Assembly (NCBI GenBank): GCA_016713925.1
Contig: JADJOH010000002.1
Span: 806,001-870,000 of the forward strand
Source: Bacteroidota bacterium
GTDB taxonomy: Bacteria > Bacteroidota > Bacteroidia > AKYH767-A > OLB10
Length of the DNA: 64,000 nt
Reading direction: 5' to 3'
Below the pieces are notes generated by a model. That model had not been told where the DNA came from, searched no databases, and saw nothing but the letters and a program-made list of their open reading frames with translations. A program made the position numbers and the translations under genes. Shown piece after piece: positions 1 through 9,213 of this stretch (its first letter is position 1; the number at the start of each line of letters is the position of its first letter).

Positions 1-867
1 TGCGCTGAAGATTTAAAATTAATTTCAAAACAACTCGTGACTTTACTTGATAATGGCCATTATGTTTTTCCTCATATACATCCACATTGGCTGGATGCCA
101 TTTACCTGCCGCAACAACGGGAATTTGATTTAAGTAACGTTCAAAAATACCGTTTCCATTATTTGAGTCAAGAGGAAAAACAAAAAGTATTTAACGGATC
201 AATGGAGGTGCTGCAAGAAATTCTTCTCCGTAATCATCCACACTACAAAATCAATGCTTTTAGGGCAGGTGGTTGGTGTATTCAACCCTTCAGTGATTTC
301 AGGCCTTTCTTTGAGAAGCACCGTATTGAATACGATATGAGCGTCATTAGTGGCTTGTATCAGTTTTCTACAGCACAGCAATTCGACTTTACAGAAGCCC
401 CAAGAAAACCTGTTTATCGATTCATGCAGGAAGTGAGTAAGGAAGACACCAACGGAAGTTTTATTCAGCTATGCGGATCTGTTATAGATATGCCTCAAAA
501 TACCGACTTGCTTCACCGGATACATCGCAAAGTCATTAACCGTACCGGACAAGGCCGTGAATATGGCTCCGGTCAGGGACAGACACCGGCTATAGTTTCA
601 TCGATGAAACCAGTTTCATCATCAGGATATGACATCAATGAGAAAGGGCGCGAATTTGCTTCACTGGAAAAACTTGGTCTTTTCAAACTGCCCGCATACC
701 TTCATCACCTGAAGCATCATAATTATTTGCATTTAATTTCGCATCCAAAAATGATCAACCGCCATCAAATATATATTCTTAGAAAAATGCTGGAGTCTGC
801 CTACCGTAACGATCATCCTGAAACCGACTATATGAATATCGCTTCAAGTTATGTTAGCTTAAATTAA
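1..867 (+). CDS. Polysaccharide deacetylase-like protein, 5' end outside the window
   Basis: The reading frame is open from base 1, so the gene starts upstream; the GTG at 37 is only the first start-like codon inside the window and codes for an internal residue. The visible part, about 288 residues, carries an HIHPHW motif near its start and an FRAGGW motif about 60 residues later, the arrangement of metal-binding His residues and substrate-groove residues in NodB-like polysaccharide deacetylases; a late SHPKM is also typical. Such enzymes remove acetyl groups from N-acetylhexosamine units of surface glycans. It heads a run of glycosyltransferase genes, with only 11 bases to the next gene, so it probably belongs to the same transcript. 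The family call is by motif; the substrate is unknown. Confidence 0.65.
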   Translation, partial: CAEDLKLISKQLVTLLDNGHYVFPHIHPHWLDAIYLPQQREFDLSNVQKYRFHYLSQEEKQKVFNGSMEVLQEILLRNHPHYKINAFRAGGWCIQPFSDFRPFFEKHRIEYDMSVISGLYQFSTAQQFDFTEAPRKPVYRFMQEVSKEDTNGSFIQLCGSVIDMPQNTDLLHRIHRKVINRTGQGREYGSGQGQTPAIVSSMKPVSSSGYDINEKGREFASLEKLGLFKLPAYLHHLKHHNYLHLISHPKMINRHQIYILRKMLESAYRNDHPETDYMNIASSYVSLN

Positions 868-878
868 TACTATTCAAA

Positions 879-1832
879 ATGACAAGTATCTCTGTTATAA
901 TACCCACCTACAACGTAGCTGAATACATAGAAGAAGGTCTTCTTAGTGTTTTGGGTCAAACCTGTCCGGCACATGAGATCATCTGTGTAGATGACGGATC
1001 TACAGACGATACTGTTAAAATAATTAAAAATCTGCAATTGAAATACCCGGATAAAATTTCACTTTTTATCAATGAAACGAACCGGGGAGCCACCTATACC
1101 CGAAACAAAGGATTAGCGATTGCAACGGGAGAATATATACAATTTTTTGATGCTGATGATCTTTTGTTACCTGCAAAGTTTGAAACACAGATTAAAATAA
1201 TTGAAAAGACAATTGTACGTCCTGACATACTTGTGAATGACTTTTTCAGAAGAACGATTGATGGTAAAGAAGAAGTATACAACTATGTAGAACAAGACGT
1301 GTGGTGTGCCGTTATGGAAACAGCGCTTGGCGTAACCTCCGGAAATTTATATAAAAGAGCAGCAGTATTAGCTGTTAACGGATGGACAGAAGATTTAAAA
1401 AGCAGTCAGGAATATGATTTAATGTTCAGGATGTTGACCAAGGGATCTTCCGTAAAATTTGACGGTAATTGTCTCAGCATTATCAGGGAGCGCCCCGCAG
1501 GGTCTATTTCCAAATCTAATCCCGGGGAAAGATGGCAAAGGTATATTCATGTAAGAATCCGCATCTTCAATTATCTCACGGAAAATAACATGGTAACAAA
1601 AGACAGACATCAATGCTTTATTAACATTTTATTTGATGCCATCAGAATATTATACAAATATGATTCGGATGCCGCTCTAAAGCTACACAAGCAATACATA
1701 CTTGCCTATGGACAACCAAAGCCAAGTCTGATCACTTCTAAACGATACTTATCCATTTACAATCTCTTTGGATTTAAAATTGCTGAATTCGCGAGCAAAA
1801 TTATCAATCCAAATACGGCGGCAGTGCATTAA
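879..1832 (+). CDS. Family 2 glycosyltransferase
   Basis: A 317-residue protein with the GT-A fold signature of GT2 enzymes. The N-terminus reads SVIIPTYNVAEYI, followed by CVDDGSTDDT, where the nucleotide-sugar is bound, and FFDADD around residue 90, the DxD-type motif that holds the divalent metal and donor diphosphate. No membrane segment is evident, so the protein is probably cytoplasmic or peripheral at the inner membrane, adding one sugar to a lipid-linked repeat unit. It lies 11 bases after the deacetylase-like gene and 24 bases before the next glycosyltransferase. Donor and acceptor cannot be read from the sequence. Confidence 0.9.
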   Translation: MTSISVIIPTYNVAEYIEEGLLSVLGQTCPAHEIICVDDGSTDDTVKIIKNLQLKYPDKISLFINETNRGATYTRNKGLAIATGEYIQFFDADDLLLPAKFETQIKIIEKTIVRPDILVNDFFRRTIDGKEEVYNYVEQDVWCAVMETALGVTSGNLYKRAAVLAVNGWTEDLKSSQEYDLMFRMLTKGSSVKFDGNCLSIIRERPAGSISKSNPGERWQRYIHVRIRIFNYLTENNMVTKDRHQCFINILFDAIRILYKYDSDAALKLHKQYILAYGQPKPSLITSKRYLSIYNLFGFKIAEFASKIINPNTAAVH

Positions 1833-1856
1833 TTCGCCTTTAAAAAATATTTACAG

Positions 1857-2996
1857 ATGACCTTTTACCTCACTTACGCTGAACCACCTTCCGGAGTTTA
1901 CTCCAGTCAGGTATCGGATGTTATTCGCTTTGTCAATCGTGAACTTAACACGCATATCAAGCTGGTTGCATTTATCTCATTGCACGAATACAAAAATAAA
2001 AAAGCCCATATTTTAAAAGAAGTTCCGGATGCACTCGTGCTTCCCATGCTGCCCAAGGCGACTTTTTGGAAACTCAATGTCATTGTATTGTGGACGCTAT
2101 GCATGATTTACAGACCCACTACTATTATTGCCAGAAATGTGATCGCAGCAAATATGGCTTTAAGAGTCCGCAACATCAGCCCTGTGAAACGCGTTTGTTT
2201 TGATGGACGTGGAGCCATTGCGGCGGAATGGAATGAATATGATGTTACCGTTGTTGATAGTTGGAAAAAAGCAATAGATGATCTGGAAGGAAGGGCTGTC
2301 AATGAAACTGATTTCAGGATAGCGGTAACCGAAAAACTGGTAGATTACTGGCATGAAAAATATGGTTATACGGAGGGAAAACATGTCGTAATTCCCTGCA
2401 CTTTAAACAGTGATTTCGCGCCAAGGGTAATAGAAGAAGAAGAGAAAAACAATGCAAGAAAAACCTTAGGAGCCGATAACGATGATGTCATCCTGGTCTA
2501 TTCCGGCTCTATTTCCGGCTGGCAGTCTTTTCCAACGGTATATAAGTACCTCTCGCCCTTCCTTAAAAAATCTCCAAAAAACAAAATCGTATTTCTTTCA
2601 AAAGCGGAAGAGAATATCGAAAAACTCACCCAGGAATTTCCGGGACAGATCATCCGCAAATGGGTGAATCATAAAGAAGTTCCCGAAGTACTTGCTGCCT
2701 GCGATATGGGTATATTGATCCGGGAGCAGAGTGTTACTAACCGTGTAGCCGCACCCACTAAGTTCGCAGAATACCTTTCCGCGGGACTACCTGTCATCAT
2801 TTCTGAAAACATAGGCGATTACAGTGCCTTTGTACGATTAAACAATTGCGGTATCATCGCCAACGGACATGAATTACCGCAAATTACAAAATCAGCTTAT
2901 GAAGTGCGTTCCAGGATGATTGAATTAGTCATGAAGAATTTTACGAAGAAAGCACAGATGGAACATTATAAAGAACTAATTCATAACCTAAGTTAA
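1857..2996 (+). CDS. GT4-like (GT-B fold) glycosyltransferase
   Basis: A 379-residue protein. The C-terminal half has the Rossmann-like donor domain of group 1 glycosyltransferases: a LVYSGSISGWQS strand-turn near residue 215, then a region ending in PTKFAEYLSAGLPVI, where family members place the acidic residue contacting the donor sugar. The N-terminal half is divergent and lacks the usual glycine-rich GG loop, which makes assignment to one subfamily unsafe. It sits within the same-strand polysaccharide cluster, 44 bases before the epimerase. It probably transfers a sugar during assembly of the surface glycan; the linkage is unknown. Confidence 0.82.
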   Translation: MTFYLTYAEPPSGVYSSQVSDVIRFVNRELNTHIKLVAFISLHEYKNKKAHILKEVPDALVLPMLPKATFWKLNVIVLWTLCMIYRPTTIIARNVIAANMALRVRNISPVKRVCFDGRGAIAAEWNEYDVTVVDSWKKAIDDLEGRAVNETDFRIAVTEKLVDYWHEKYGYTEGKHVVIPCTLNSDFAPRVIEEEEKNNARKTLGADNDDVILVYSGSISGWQSFPTVYKYLSPFLKKSPKNKIVFLSKAEENIEKLTQEFPGQIIRKWVNHKEVPEVLAACDMGILIREQSVTNRVAAPTKFAEYLSAGLPVIISENIGDYSAFVRLNNCGIIANGHELPQITKSAYEVRSRMIELVMKNFTKKAQMEHYKELIHNLS

Positions 2997-3040
2997 GATT
3001 TTGGCGTATTAACTAATTCTCTATTGAAATCAATAAAACC

Positions 3041-3946
3041 ATGAAAACACTTGTTACGGGGGGAGCCGGATTTATAGGCAGCGCGGTTATCGACAAATTG
3101 CAGCGCGAAGGACATGAAATATTTGTCATTGACAATCTTTCCTTCGGCAAAAGAGATTTTATTTCCATTCCGGATAGTCATTTCTTTCAGGTAGACATTC
3201 TCGACAAAGAAAAAGTAGATACTATTTTTAATACGATCCGTCCGGATATTGTGATCCATCTGGCTGCGGTTCACTTTATTCCTTATTGCAATCAACATCC
3301 CTTTGAGTCCTCCGATATTAATATCAGAGGAACAATGCATGTGTTGAATGCCGCCCGAAAATATAAAGCATCCAAAGTCTTCTTTGCATCAACGGCTGCC
3401 GTCTATCCGATTTATGATGAAGCCGTATCTGAAGGTCATCAAACGGGGCCAATGGATATTTATGGACTCAGTAAATTAACCGGAGAACATCTCTGCAATG
3501 AATTTCATTTGATGACGGGAGTTCCTACTATTATCTGTCGATTTTTTAATGCCTTTGGACCCAACGAAACGAATCCACATTTAATTCCTGAAATCCAAAA
3601 GCAGGTGAATAGTGGGTTACGTAAAATCAAACTAGGGAATCTGGCGCCTAAACGGGATTTCATTCATACTTCCGATATGGCCAATGCTGTACATGCCCTT
3701 TTAAACAGAATTGACAAAGGCATTGACACTTTCAATCTGGGGCGCGGTATTGAATACTCCGTCGTTGAGATCGTTGATGCATTTTCACGGGAATCAGGTG
3801 AACTGATCGAAATCGAAGTGGATCCTTCACGCGTCCGAAAGGTAGAAAGAATGCATCTTCTGGCGGATGTCAGCAAACTCAAATCCATTGGTTGGAATCC
3901 TTTTATAGGAATTGACGAAGGGATAAGAACCTTAATAGAAAAATGA
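3041..3946 (+). CDS. NAD-dependent sugar epimerase/dehydratase (extended SDR)
   Basis: A 301-residue extended short-chain dehydrogenase. The dinucleotide-binding GGAGFIGS lies at residues 7-14, a conserved acidic Asp follows the second strand (VIDNL), and the catalytic pair is Tyr141 and Lys145 in YGLSK, preceded by the FASTAAVYP strand that carries the catalytic Ser/Thr. This is the pattern of UDP-glucose 4-epimerase and related nucleotide-sugar epimerases or dehydratases. It should supply an activated sugar to the flanking glycosyltransferases. Its stop overlaps the next start by ATGA (3943-3946), which suggests translational coupling. Which sugar it converts cannot be decided without a phylogeny. 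Confidence 0.9.
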   Translation: MKTLVTGGAGFIGSAVIDKLQREGHEIFVIDNLSFGKRDFISIPDSHFFQVDILDKEKVDTIFNTIRPDIVIHLAAVHFIPYCNQHPFESSDINIRGTMHVLNAARKYKASKVFFASTAAVYPIYDEAVSEGHQTGPMDIYGLSKLTGEHLCNEFHLMTGVPTIICRFFNAFGPNETNPHLIPEIQKQVNSGLRKIKLGNLAPKRDFIHTSDMANAVHALLNRIDKGIDTFNLGRGIEYSVVEIVDAFSRESGELIEIEVDPSRVRKVERMHLLADVSKLKSIGWNPFIGIDEGIRTLIEK

Positions 3947-5055
3947 ATCAACCGCGTAAGCAGCTTTTGTTTATTACAGATGGAATATTTCCGCATGCCA
4001 TAGGTGGTATGCAGCGACATTCCGCCTGTTTGATTGAAGCCCTTTCTCACTACAAGGAGTTTGATATTACAGTAGTTCATCCTCACGACAAACAGGTTTT
4101 CGATCCATCACTTGGTATAAAGGAAATAAAAATTCCCTTTGACTTCAATGGTTTTTATATTCGACGGTGTTATGACTATTCCAAATTAACGCATCAAATT
4201 ATTCAACAGCATCCGGATGCTTTGGTCTATGCACAAGGATTTAGTGTATTGCATGGATTACCGGAAACAGGGAAGCGGGTTATTATTAACCAGCATGGAT
4301 TAGAGCCTTACCAAAGTTTAACCTTCAAGGAGAAATTGAAAACCATGCCCATGCGATTTATGGAGCGCTATCAGTTCAAGCATGCGGCAAAAGTAGTTTC
4401 TTTAGGAGGTAAGCTGACTCGTATTTTAGAGAAGGAAGTTTCAAGACCTAAAAATAAAATCGTTGTATTACCCAATGCGGTGAATCCGGGTGAAAAACCG
4501 GCTCGTAATTTTGCAAAAGATAAACTTCAGTTATTATTTGTTGGCAGATTTGCTTTCAATAAAGGGATCAATCTGTTGATGGAGGCTGTACAGCAACTCA
4601 ACAACGAAGGCTATAAAAACCGTCTTATCTTTAATCTTGTTGGTAAAGGACCGCTGTATGAGCAGTACATTAAGGAATACCGCTTTGACAATGTAAACTT
4701 TATTGGATTTGCAGACGATGCACATCTCACCGAACTCTATAAACAAAATGACCTCTTTGTCTTCCCTACACGATTTGAGGGTATGCCAACGGTTGTTCTT
4801 GAAGCCATGGCTGCGGGCATGCCCATCATCGTGAGCGATACCGGCGCTACTGCCGAATTGGTAAGTTCTGACAATGGATATCTTATAGAAACCAACAATG
4901 TCCGGGCTTTAAAATGGGCGATACAGTGCTTTTATCAACTCAATCCAGATGAAAGAATGGCGCTTTCCGAGAGATCTTATAAAAAAGTAACCGAAAAATT
5001 CACGTGGCAAAAAGTTGCAAAGATGCACGTGGACTTATTCCATACTTTTGGATAG
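3943..5055 (+). CDS. Family 4 glycosyltransferase
   Basis: A 370-residue GT-B enzyme. The N-terminal acceptor domain carries the glycine-rich HAIGGMQRH loop, and the C-terminal donor domain begins with LLFVGRFAFNKGI near residue 190 and carries FPTRFEGMPTVVLEAMAAGMPII, in which the E(x7)E-type glutamates contact the donor phosphate and sugar. It starts inside the stop of the epimerase gene and is followed within six bases by the polymerase-like gene, so it is part of one operon. It probably uses a nucleotide-diphospho-sugar with retention of configuration, as GT4 enzymes do; the actual sugar is not predictable here. Confidence 0.92.
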   Translation: MNQPRKQLLFITDGIFPHAIGGMQRHSACLIEALSHYKEFDITVVHPHDKQVFDPSLGIKEIKIPFDFNGFYIRRCYDYSKLTHQIIQQHPDALVYAQGFSVLHGLPETGKRVIINQHGLEPYQSLTFKEKLKTMPMRFMERYQFKHAAKVVSLGGKLTRILEKEVSRPKNKIVVLPNAVNPGEKPARNFAKDKLQLLFVGRFAFNKGINLLMEAVQQLNNEGYKNRLIFNLVGKGPLYEQYIKEYRFDNVNFIGFADDAHLTELYKQNDLFVFPTRFEGMPTVVLEAMAAGMPIIVSDTGATAELVSSDNGYLIETNNVRALKWAIQCFYQLNPDERMALSERSYKKVTEKFTWQKVAKMHVDLFHTFG

Positions 5056-5060
5056 TCAAT

Positions 5061-6371
5061 ATGAAACAGTACTTCAAAGAAAATTACCAATTCCTGGCGA
5101 TCAGTTTTTTCTGGACGATAACGGGAATTCTGTTGAAGGAAACTGCGTTATTACTGGTTCCGGCCGCACTGATATTGTACAAGTATAAAGGACAATATTC
5201 AGAAGTAGTACTTACGATTTTCCTGATCAACTACCTTTCTGACAACCGGCATGATGAACTGCTTTTTGCAGCAAAGACGAAAGGGTATATTATCATGCTA
5301 GCCGGCTTACTATATTATATTAATCTTCGGAATTTCCCTGAACGTTCCAAAATAATTCGACCCTTTATTCCCTTTTTTATTGTCGCCTTCCTTCTCTTCC
5401 CCAGAAATCCTGATCCGGCTTTATCCTTTCAGAAAACGCTCTCCTATTTTCTGTTGATTGCTGCAATACCAAATTATTTTCTGCGTCAACTTGCAGTGGA
5501 AAAGGAGGTCTTTCTTCGAAAGTTAATCTGGCTGATCACTCTTTTATACATTATAGGATTGATCACGATCTACACCCTACCCTATGACTGGGCCTACTGG
5601 GCTGATCGATATCAGGGATTCATGGGTAATCCAAATGGAATTGGGGTGATGAGTACCGTTACATTTTTACTGATACACGTATCGCAGTATCACTTTCCGA
5701 AAATGTTTTCGCGAACGGAGAAATACATCATCTATGCCGTTCTCTTTATCTCTCTTATTATGTCAGGATCAAGGAACAGTATTTTCTCCATTGCCATCTT
5801 TTTATTTTTCTCCTACGTTTACAAAATTTCACCTTGGATTGGATTTGCTATTGTCATATTTGCTGCGGTAATCTTTCAGGTGATCAATGAAAATCTCGCG
5901 GCCATCTTCACCGCCATTGGACTGGGAAGCTATTTACGCGTAGATCACCTTGACAATGGATCCGGACGTTTGATAGCCTGGACTTATGCCTGGGGCGAAA
6001 TTCAAAAACACTACTTTATTCTGGGAAGAGGGTTCGCCTTTGAGGAGCACTTATTTGCATTAAAGCAAGATTGGTTTGTAGTCCGCGGGCATATTGGCAG
6101 CGTACATAATTCCTTTCTTGCCGTATGGTTGAATACCGGCATCATTGGATTAATCGGATTTATTTACGGCATATTAAGCAATTTCATCAGGGCCGCGAAG
6201 GTAAACCCGCTAGCATTCCCTTGCATGTTTGCCATTATTTTCTCGAACATGTTTGAATCCTGGTTACAAGCGTCATTGAATCCATTCACTATAATCGCAT
6301 TACTCGTCCTTACTTTATTACAATATGAAAAGCCCGCAGACAAGGAAGAAAGCACTGTTCCTGTACTTTGA
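5061..6371 (+). CDS. O-antigen polymerase/ligase-like (Wzy/WaaL) membrane protein
   Basis: A 436-residue hydrophobic protein with about ten predicted membrane segments. I placed the start at the ATG at 5061 (MKQYFKENY); the in-frame upstream start at 5004 would lie inside the preceding glycosyltransferase gene and add a hydrophilic stretch unrelated to the family. Features typical of the Wzy/WaaL group are the GNPNG and GSRNS motifs within membrane-proximal loops and a large periplasmic loop before the last helices. Such proteins polymerise or ligate lipid-linked repeat units on the periplasmic side of the inner membrane. The 3' end overlaps the next gene by 47 bases. Polymerase and ligase cannot be told apart by sequence alone. 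Confidence 0.8.
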   Translation: MKQYFKENYQFLAISFFWTITGILLKETALLLVPAALILYKYKGQYSEVVLTIFLINYLSDNRHDELLFAAKTKGYIIMLAGLLYYINLRNFPERSKIIRPFIPFFIVAFLLFPRNPDPALSFQKTLSYFLLIAAIPNYFLRQLAVEKEVFLRKLIWLITLLYIIGLITIYTLPYDWAYWADRYQGFMGNPNGIGVMSTVTFLLIHVSQYHFPKMFSRTEKYIIYAVLFISLIMSGSRNSIFSIAIFLFFSYVYKISPWIGFAIVIFAAVIFQVINENLAAIFTAIGLGSYLRVDHLDNGSGRLIAWTYAWGEIQKHYFILGRGFAFEEHLFALKQDWFVVRGHIGSVHNSFLAVWLNTGIIGLIGFIYGILSNFIRAAKVNPLAFPCMFAIIFSNMFESWLQASLNPFTIIALLVLTLLQYEKPADKEESTVPVL

Positions 6372-7413
6372 GCTGGCCGGCTATTTTATGGCTTGCCTCG
6401 ATCAGCTTGCTGCTGAGTTTGAGGTAGACATCCATCTGGTGCGTTATCCTGTTTCCAGTGTGGCCCCCTTTCAGTTTTCATTTAATAAAAACACTACTGT
6501 TTATGAAAGGAATGATTATGATGCAAATGGATTGATTCAACTCGTTTCAGCCATTCAACCTGACTTTGTATTTGTATGCGGATGGGCCGACAAGGGCTAT
6601 CTGGCAGTCGCCAAATCGTTACAAAAGAAAATACCGGTGGTAATGAGTCTGGACAATCCTTGGCAGGGTACGCTAAAGCAATATGCTGCAACACTTATTG
6701 GTCCTGCTTACCTTCAAAAATTATTTACGCATTGCTGGGTACCGGGTGAACCTAACGCTGTGTATGCCCGAAAACTGGGATTTAAAAACGAGAGACTTCT
6801 GACCGGAATGTATTCGGCGGATACTCATCTGTTTCACTCTTATGAAGCAGCGACCAGGGAAAAGAAAGCCGGTAAATTTCCACATCGGTTTCTATTTGTT
6901 GGCCGGTTAACAGTGCTGAAAGGAATTCGTGAATTATGGCAGGCTTTTACAGCGCTACAGGACAACGAAAGAAAAGACTGGGAACTATGGTGCATCGGCA
7001 AGGGAGAACTGGAATCAGAATTTCCTGTTCATCCTGCGATAAAGAACATTGGTTTCGTACAGCCGGATCAGTTAGCACCCTACCTTGAAAATTGCGGCGT
7101 ATTTATATTGCCTACACATTATGAACACTGGGGGGTGGTGGTACATGAATTTGCAGCCGCAGGATTTCCATTGATCTGCAGTACAAAAACAAGTGCAGCC
7201 ACAGCTTTCCTGAAGGAAGAATGGAATGGATATTACACCCAACCCAGGGATGTAGCCTCTATAAAAAATGCCTTATTAAAAATAATCCATCATAGTGATG
7301 ACGAACTCCGCACCATGGGACAACGCAGCAAGACATTGTCTGACCGCATCACTCCACACACCTGGGCGCAAACTGTATGGAACCTGATCAACAATAAGGT
7401 GGTTAAAAACTGA
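6325..7413 (+). CDS. Family 4 glycosyltransferase
   Basis: A 362-residue protein whose start lies 47 bases inside the polymerase-like gene. The donor-binding half is clear: RFLFVGRLTVLKGIRE near residue 190 and LPTHYEHWGVVVHEFAAAG near residue 260, with the conserved acidic residues of GT4 enzymes (the first is in the HYEHWG segment, the second in VHEF). The N-terminal half lacks an obvious GG loop but contains the VFVCGW strand expected for the acceptor domain. It belongs to the same transcript as the preceding genes. Substrates are unknown. Confidence 0.87.
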   Translation: MKSPQTRKKALFLYFELAGYFMACLDQLAAEFEVDIHLVRYPVSSVAPFQFSFNKNTTVYERNDYDANGLIQLVSAIQPDFVFVCGWADKGYLAVAKSLQKKIPVVMSLDNPWQGTLKQYAATLIGPAYLQKLFTHCWVPGEPNAVYARKLGFKNERLLTGMYSADTHLFHSYEAATREKKAGKFPHRFLFVGRLTVLKGIRELWQAFTALQDNERKDWELWCIGKGELESEFPVHPAIKNIGFVQPDQLAPYLENCGVFILPTHYEHWGVVVHEFAAAGFPLICSTKTSAATAFLKEEWNGYYTQPRDVASIKNALLKIIHHSDDELRTMGQRSKTLSDRITPHTWAQTVWNLINNKVVKN

Positions 7414-7469
7414 TTGCAATTCACATTTAAATGCCGGTAAATACTTTAGTAATTGATGATCTTTAACCC

Positions 7470-8620
7470 ATGAGTTCCAAGAAGAAAATTCTCGTTTTTG
7501 TTGACTGGTATTTGCCGGGATATAAAGCCGGAGGACAAATACGATCTGTCGCGAACATGGCGGGGTACCTTCGTGATGAATATGATTTTTATATTGTCAC
7601 TTCCGATACCGATCTTCACGAAACGCAGCCCTATACCGGTATAAAAAGAATGTGTGGACCAAGGGCCCGGATGGAACCAACGTGCTCTATCTCCCTACTG
7701 AAAAACAAAATTACACACGTATTAAAGAAATTATTCTAGCGGAAAGAGCGGATATCATTTATTTGAATTCCCTCTTCTCAAAAATTTTCACCTTATACCC
7801 GCTCATGGTACGCAAGCGACATTTTCCTGTGCGAAAAGTTGTACTTGCACCAAGAGGTATGCTCGGCGAAGGTGCCCTACGGATTAAAGCCTTTAAGAAA
7901 AAGACCTTTCTCCTATGGTCGAGGCTCACCGGACTCTACCGGAACATCAGATGGCATGCTTCCACGAATGCTGAAGCCTCAGAAATTAAAAATGTTTTCG
8001 GCAACAAACAGGTGATACATGTTGCACTCGACTTAAGTGAACCGAGAGAAATAAAAAGCAAATCGAGAGTAAAAACTCCCGGGCTATTACGCGCAACCTT
8101 TCTTTCGAGAATATCCGACAAGAAAAATCTGGATGGCACTTTAGAACTCTTAGCCTCGCTGCAGGGAAACGGAAACGTGGAATTTGATATCTACGGGCCT
8201 ATTGAAGAAAAAGAACACTGGCAACGATGTGAGGAGTTAATGAAACAACTTCCGGCTAACATTAAGGCGACCTACAAAGGATATCTATCCAATGAAAAGG
8301 TAACGGAAACACTACAGCATTATCATTTAAGTATTTTACTTACTTTCAATGAGAATTTCGGCCATTCCATCATCGAAAGTATGGCGGCCGGATGTCCGGT
8401 ATTGCTATCGGATCAGACCCCATGGAGATCGCTGGCCAATCAAAAAGCGGGATGGGATATTCCATTGGCAAACAAAGATGAAATCCTGTCTGTCCTGCAA
8501 AAAATGATTCAAATGGACCAAATGGAATTTGATCAATGGAGTCATGGAGCCCTGGAATACGCGAAAAAAGTGATCCATAACCCGGAAGATATCGAACAAA
8601 ACCGTAAACTCTTCTCCTGA
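7470..8620 (+). pseudogene. Family 4 glycosyltransferase split by a one-base frameshift
   Basis: Two overlapping frames encode one glycosyltransferase. The first (from ATG 7470) gives the N-terminus with the YLPGYKAGGQIRS loop, and is in frame up to the five-A run at 7643-7647. The second gives the rest of the protein, with APRGML, then the donor domain (RATFLSRISDKKNLDG, and ENFGHSIIESMAAGCPV with the conserved glutamate pair). Adding one A to the 7643-7647 run would join them as GIKKNVWTKGPDG, the sequence expected of an intact enzyme of about 384 residues. As written, translation from 7470 ends at 7739 after 89 codons. Either the gene is broken or the base is a sequence error. Neighbours are intact. 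Confidence 0.8.
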
Positions 8621-8632
8621 AACCCGGAAGAA

Positions 8633-9190
8633 ATGCAAGAAGTAAAAACAGATTTATCTATATATGACAATTCCTGGTATGATCCCGGTGCCGGACCGGC
8701 AAAGCGATTACTTTGGTACATTATCAATGTTTTATTTTTTATTAATCCCCTAAATCCGATCAGTAGTTTAAAAGTATTTCTATTGCGGGTATTTGGTGCT
8801 GAGATAGGAAAGGGAGTTGTTATAAAACCTGCTGTAAATATTAAATATCCCTGGTTGCTCAGCATCGGGCATCATGCATGGATAGGAGAAAGGGTTTGGA
8901 TTGATAATCTGGCCAAGGTGAGAATTGGGGATAATTGCTGTATCAGTCAGGGAGCAATGTTATTATGTGGTAATCACAACTACAAAAAACCTACCTTTGA
9001 TCTTATCGTCAAGCCCATTACATTAGAAGAAGGGGCCTGGGTCGGGGCTTTCGCAATAGTCTGTCCGGGAGTAACATTGAAATCGCATGCCATACTTACG
9101 GTACAATCTGTGGCAACGGAAACCCTGGAGGCCTTTGGACTGTATAAAGGGAATCCTGCGATACGCATCCGCGAGCGAAACATGAGTTAA
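8633..9190 (+). CDS. wcaF: WcaF-like sugar O-acetyltransferase (left-handed beta-helix)
   Basis: A 185-residue member of the LbH hexapeptide acyltransferases. The N-terminus (NSWYDPG, then a hydrophobic segment) and the later GNHNY motif, whose histidine is the usual catalytic base, match the WcaF group of colanic-acid-type acetyltransferases. Hexapeptide turns run from about residue 60 to 165. The enzyme is expected to move an acetyl group from acetyl-CoA onto a sugar of the repeat unit. It follows the frameshifted glycosyltransferase by 12 bases and has an AG-rich stretch upstream of its ATG. The symbol reflects family resemblance, not proof of a colanic-acid pathway. Confidence 0.8.
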   Translation: MQEVKTDLSIYDNSWYDPGAGPAKRLLWYIINVLFFINPLNPISSLKVFLLRVFGAEIGKGVVIKPAVNIKYPWLLSIGHHAWIGERVWIDNLAKVRIGDNCCISQGAMLLCGNHNYKKPTFDLIVKPITLEEGAWVGAFAIVCPGVTLKSHAILTVQSVATETLEAFGLYKGNPAIRIRERNMS

Positions 9191-9213
9191 TACTTACACC
9201 GACCAGCATTCAC

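Noticed and set aside
3664..4086. Long antisense open frames over real genes (3664-4086, 63058-63525, 35990-36364 and similar)
   Set aside because: They lie wholly opposite well-supported genes and have no protein-family features of their own.
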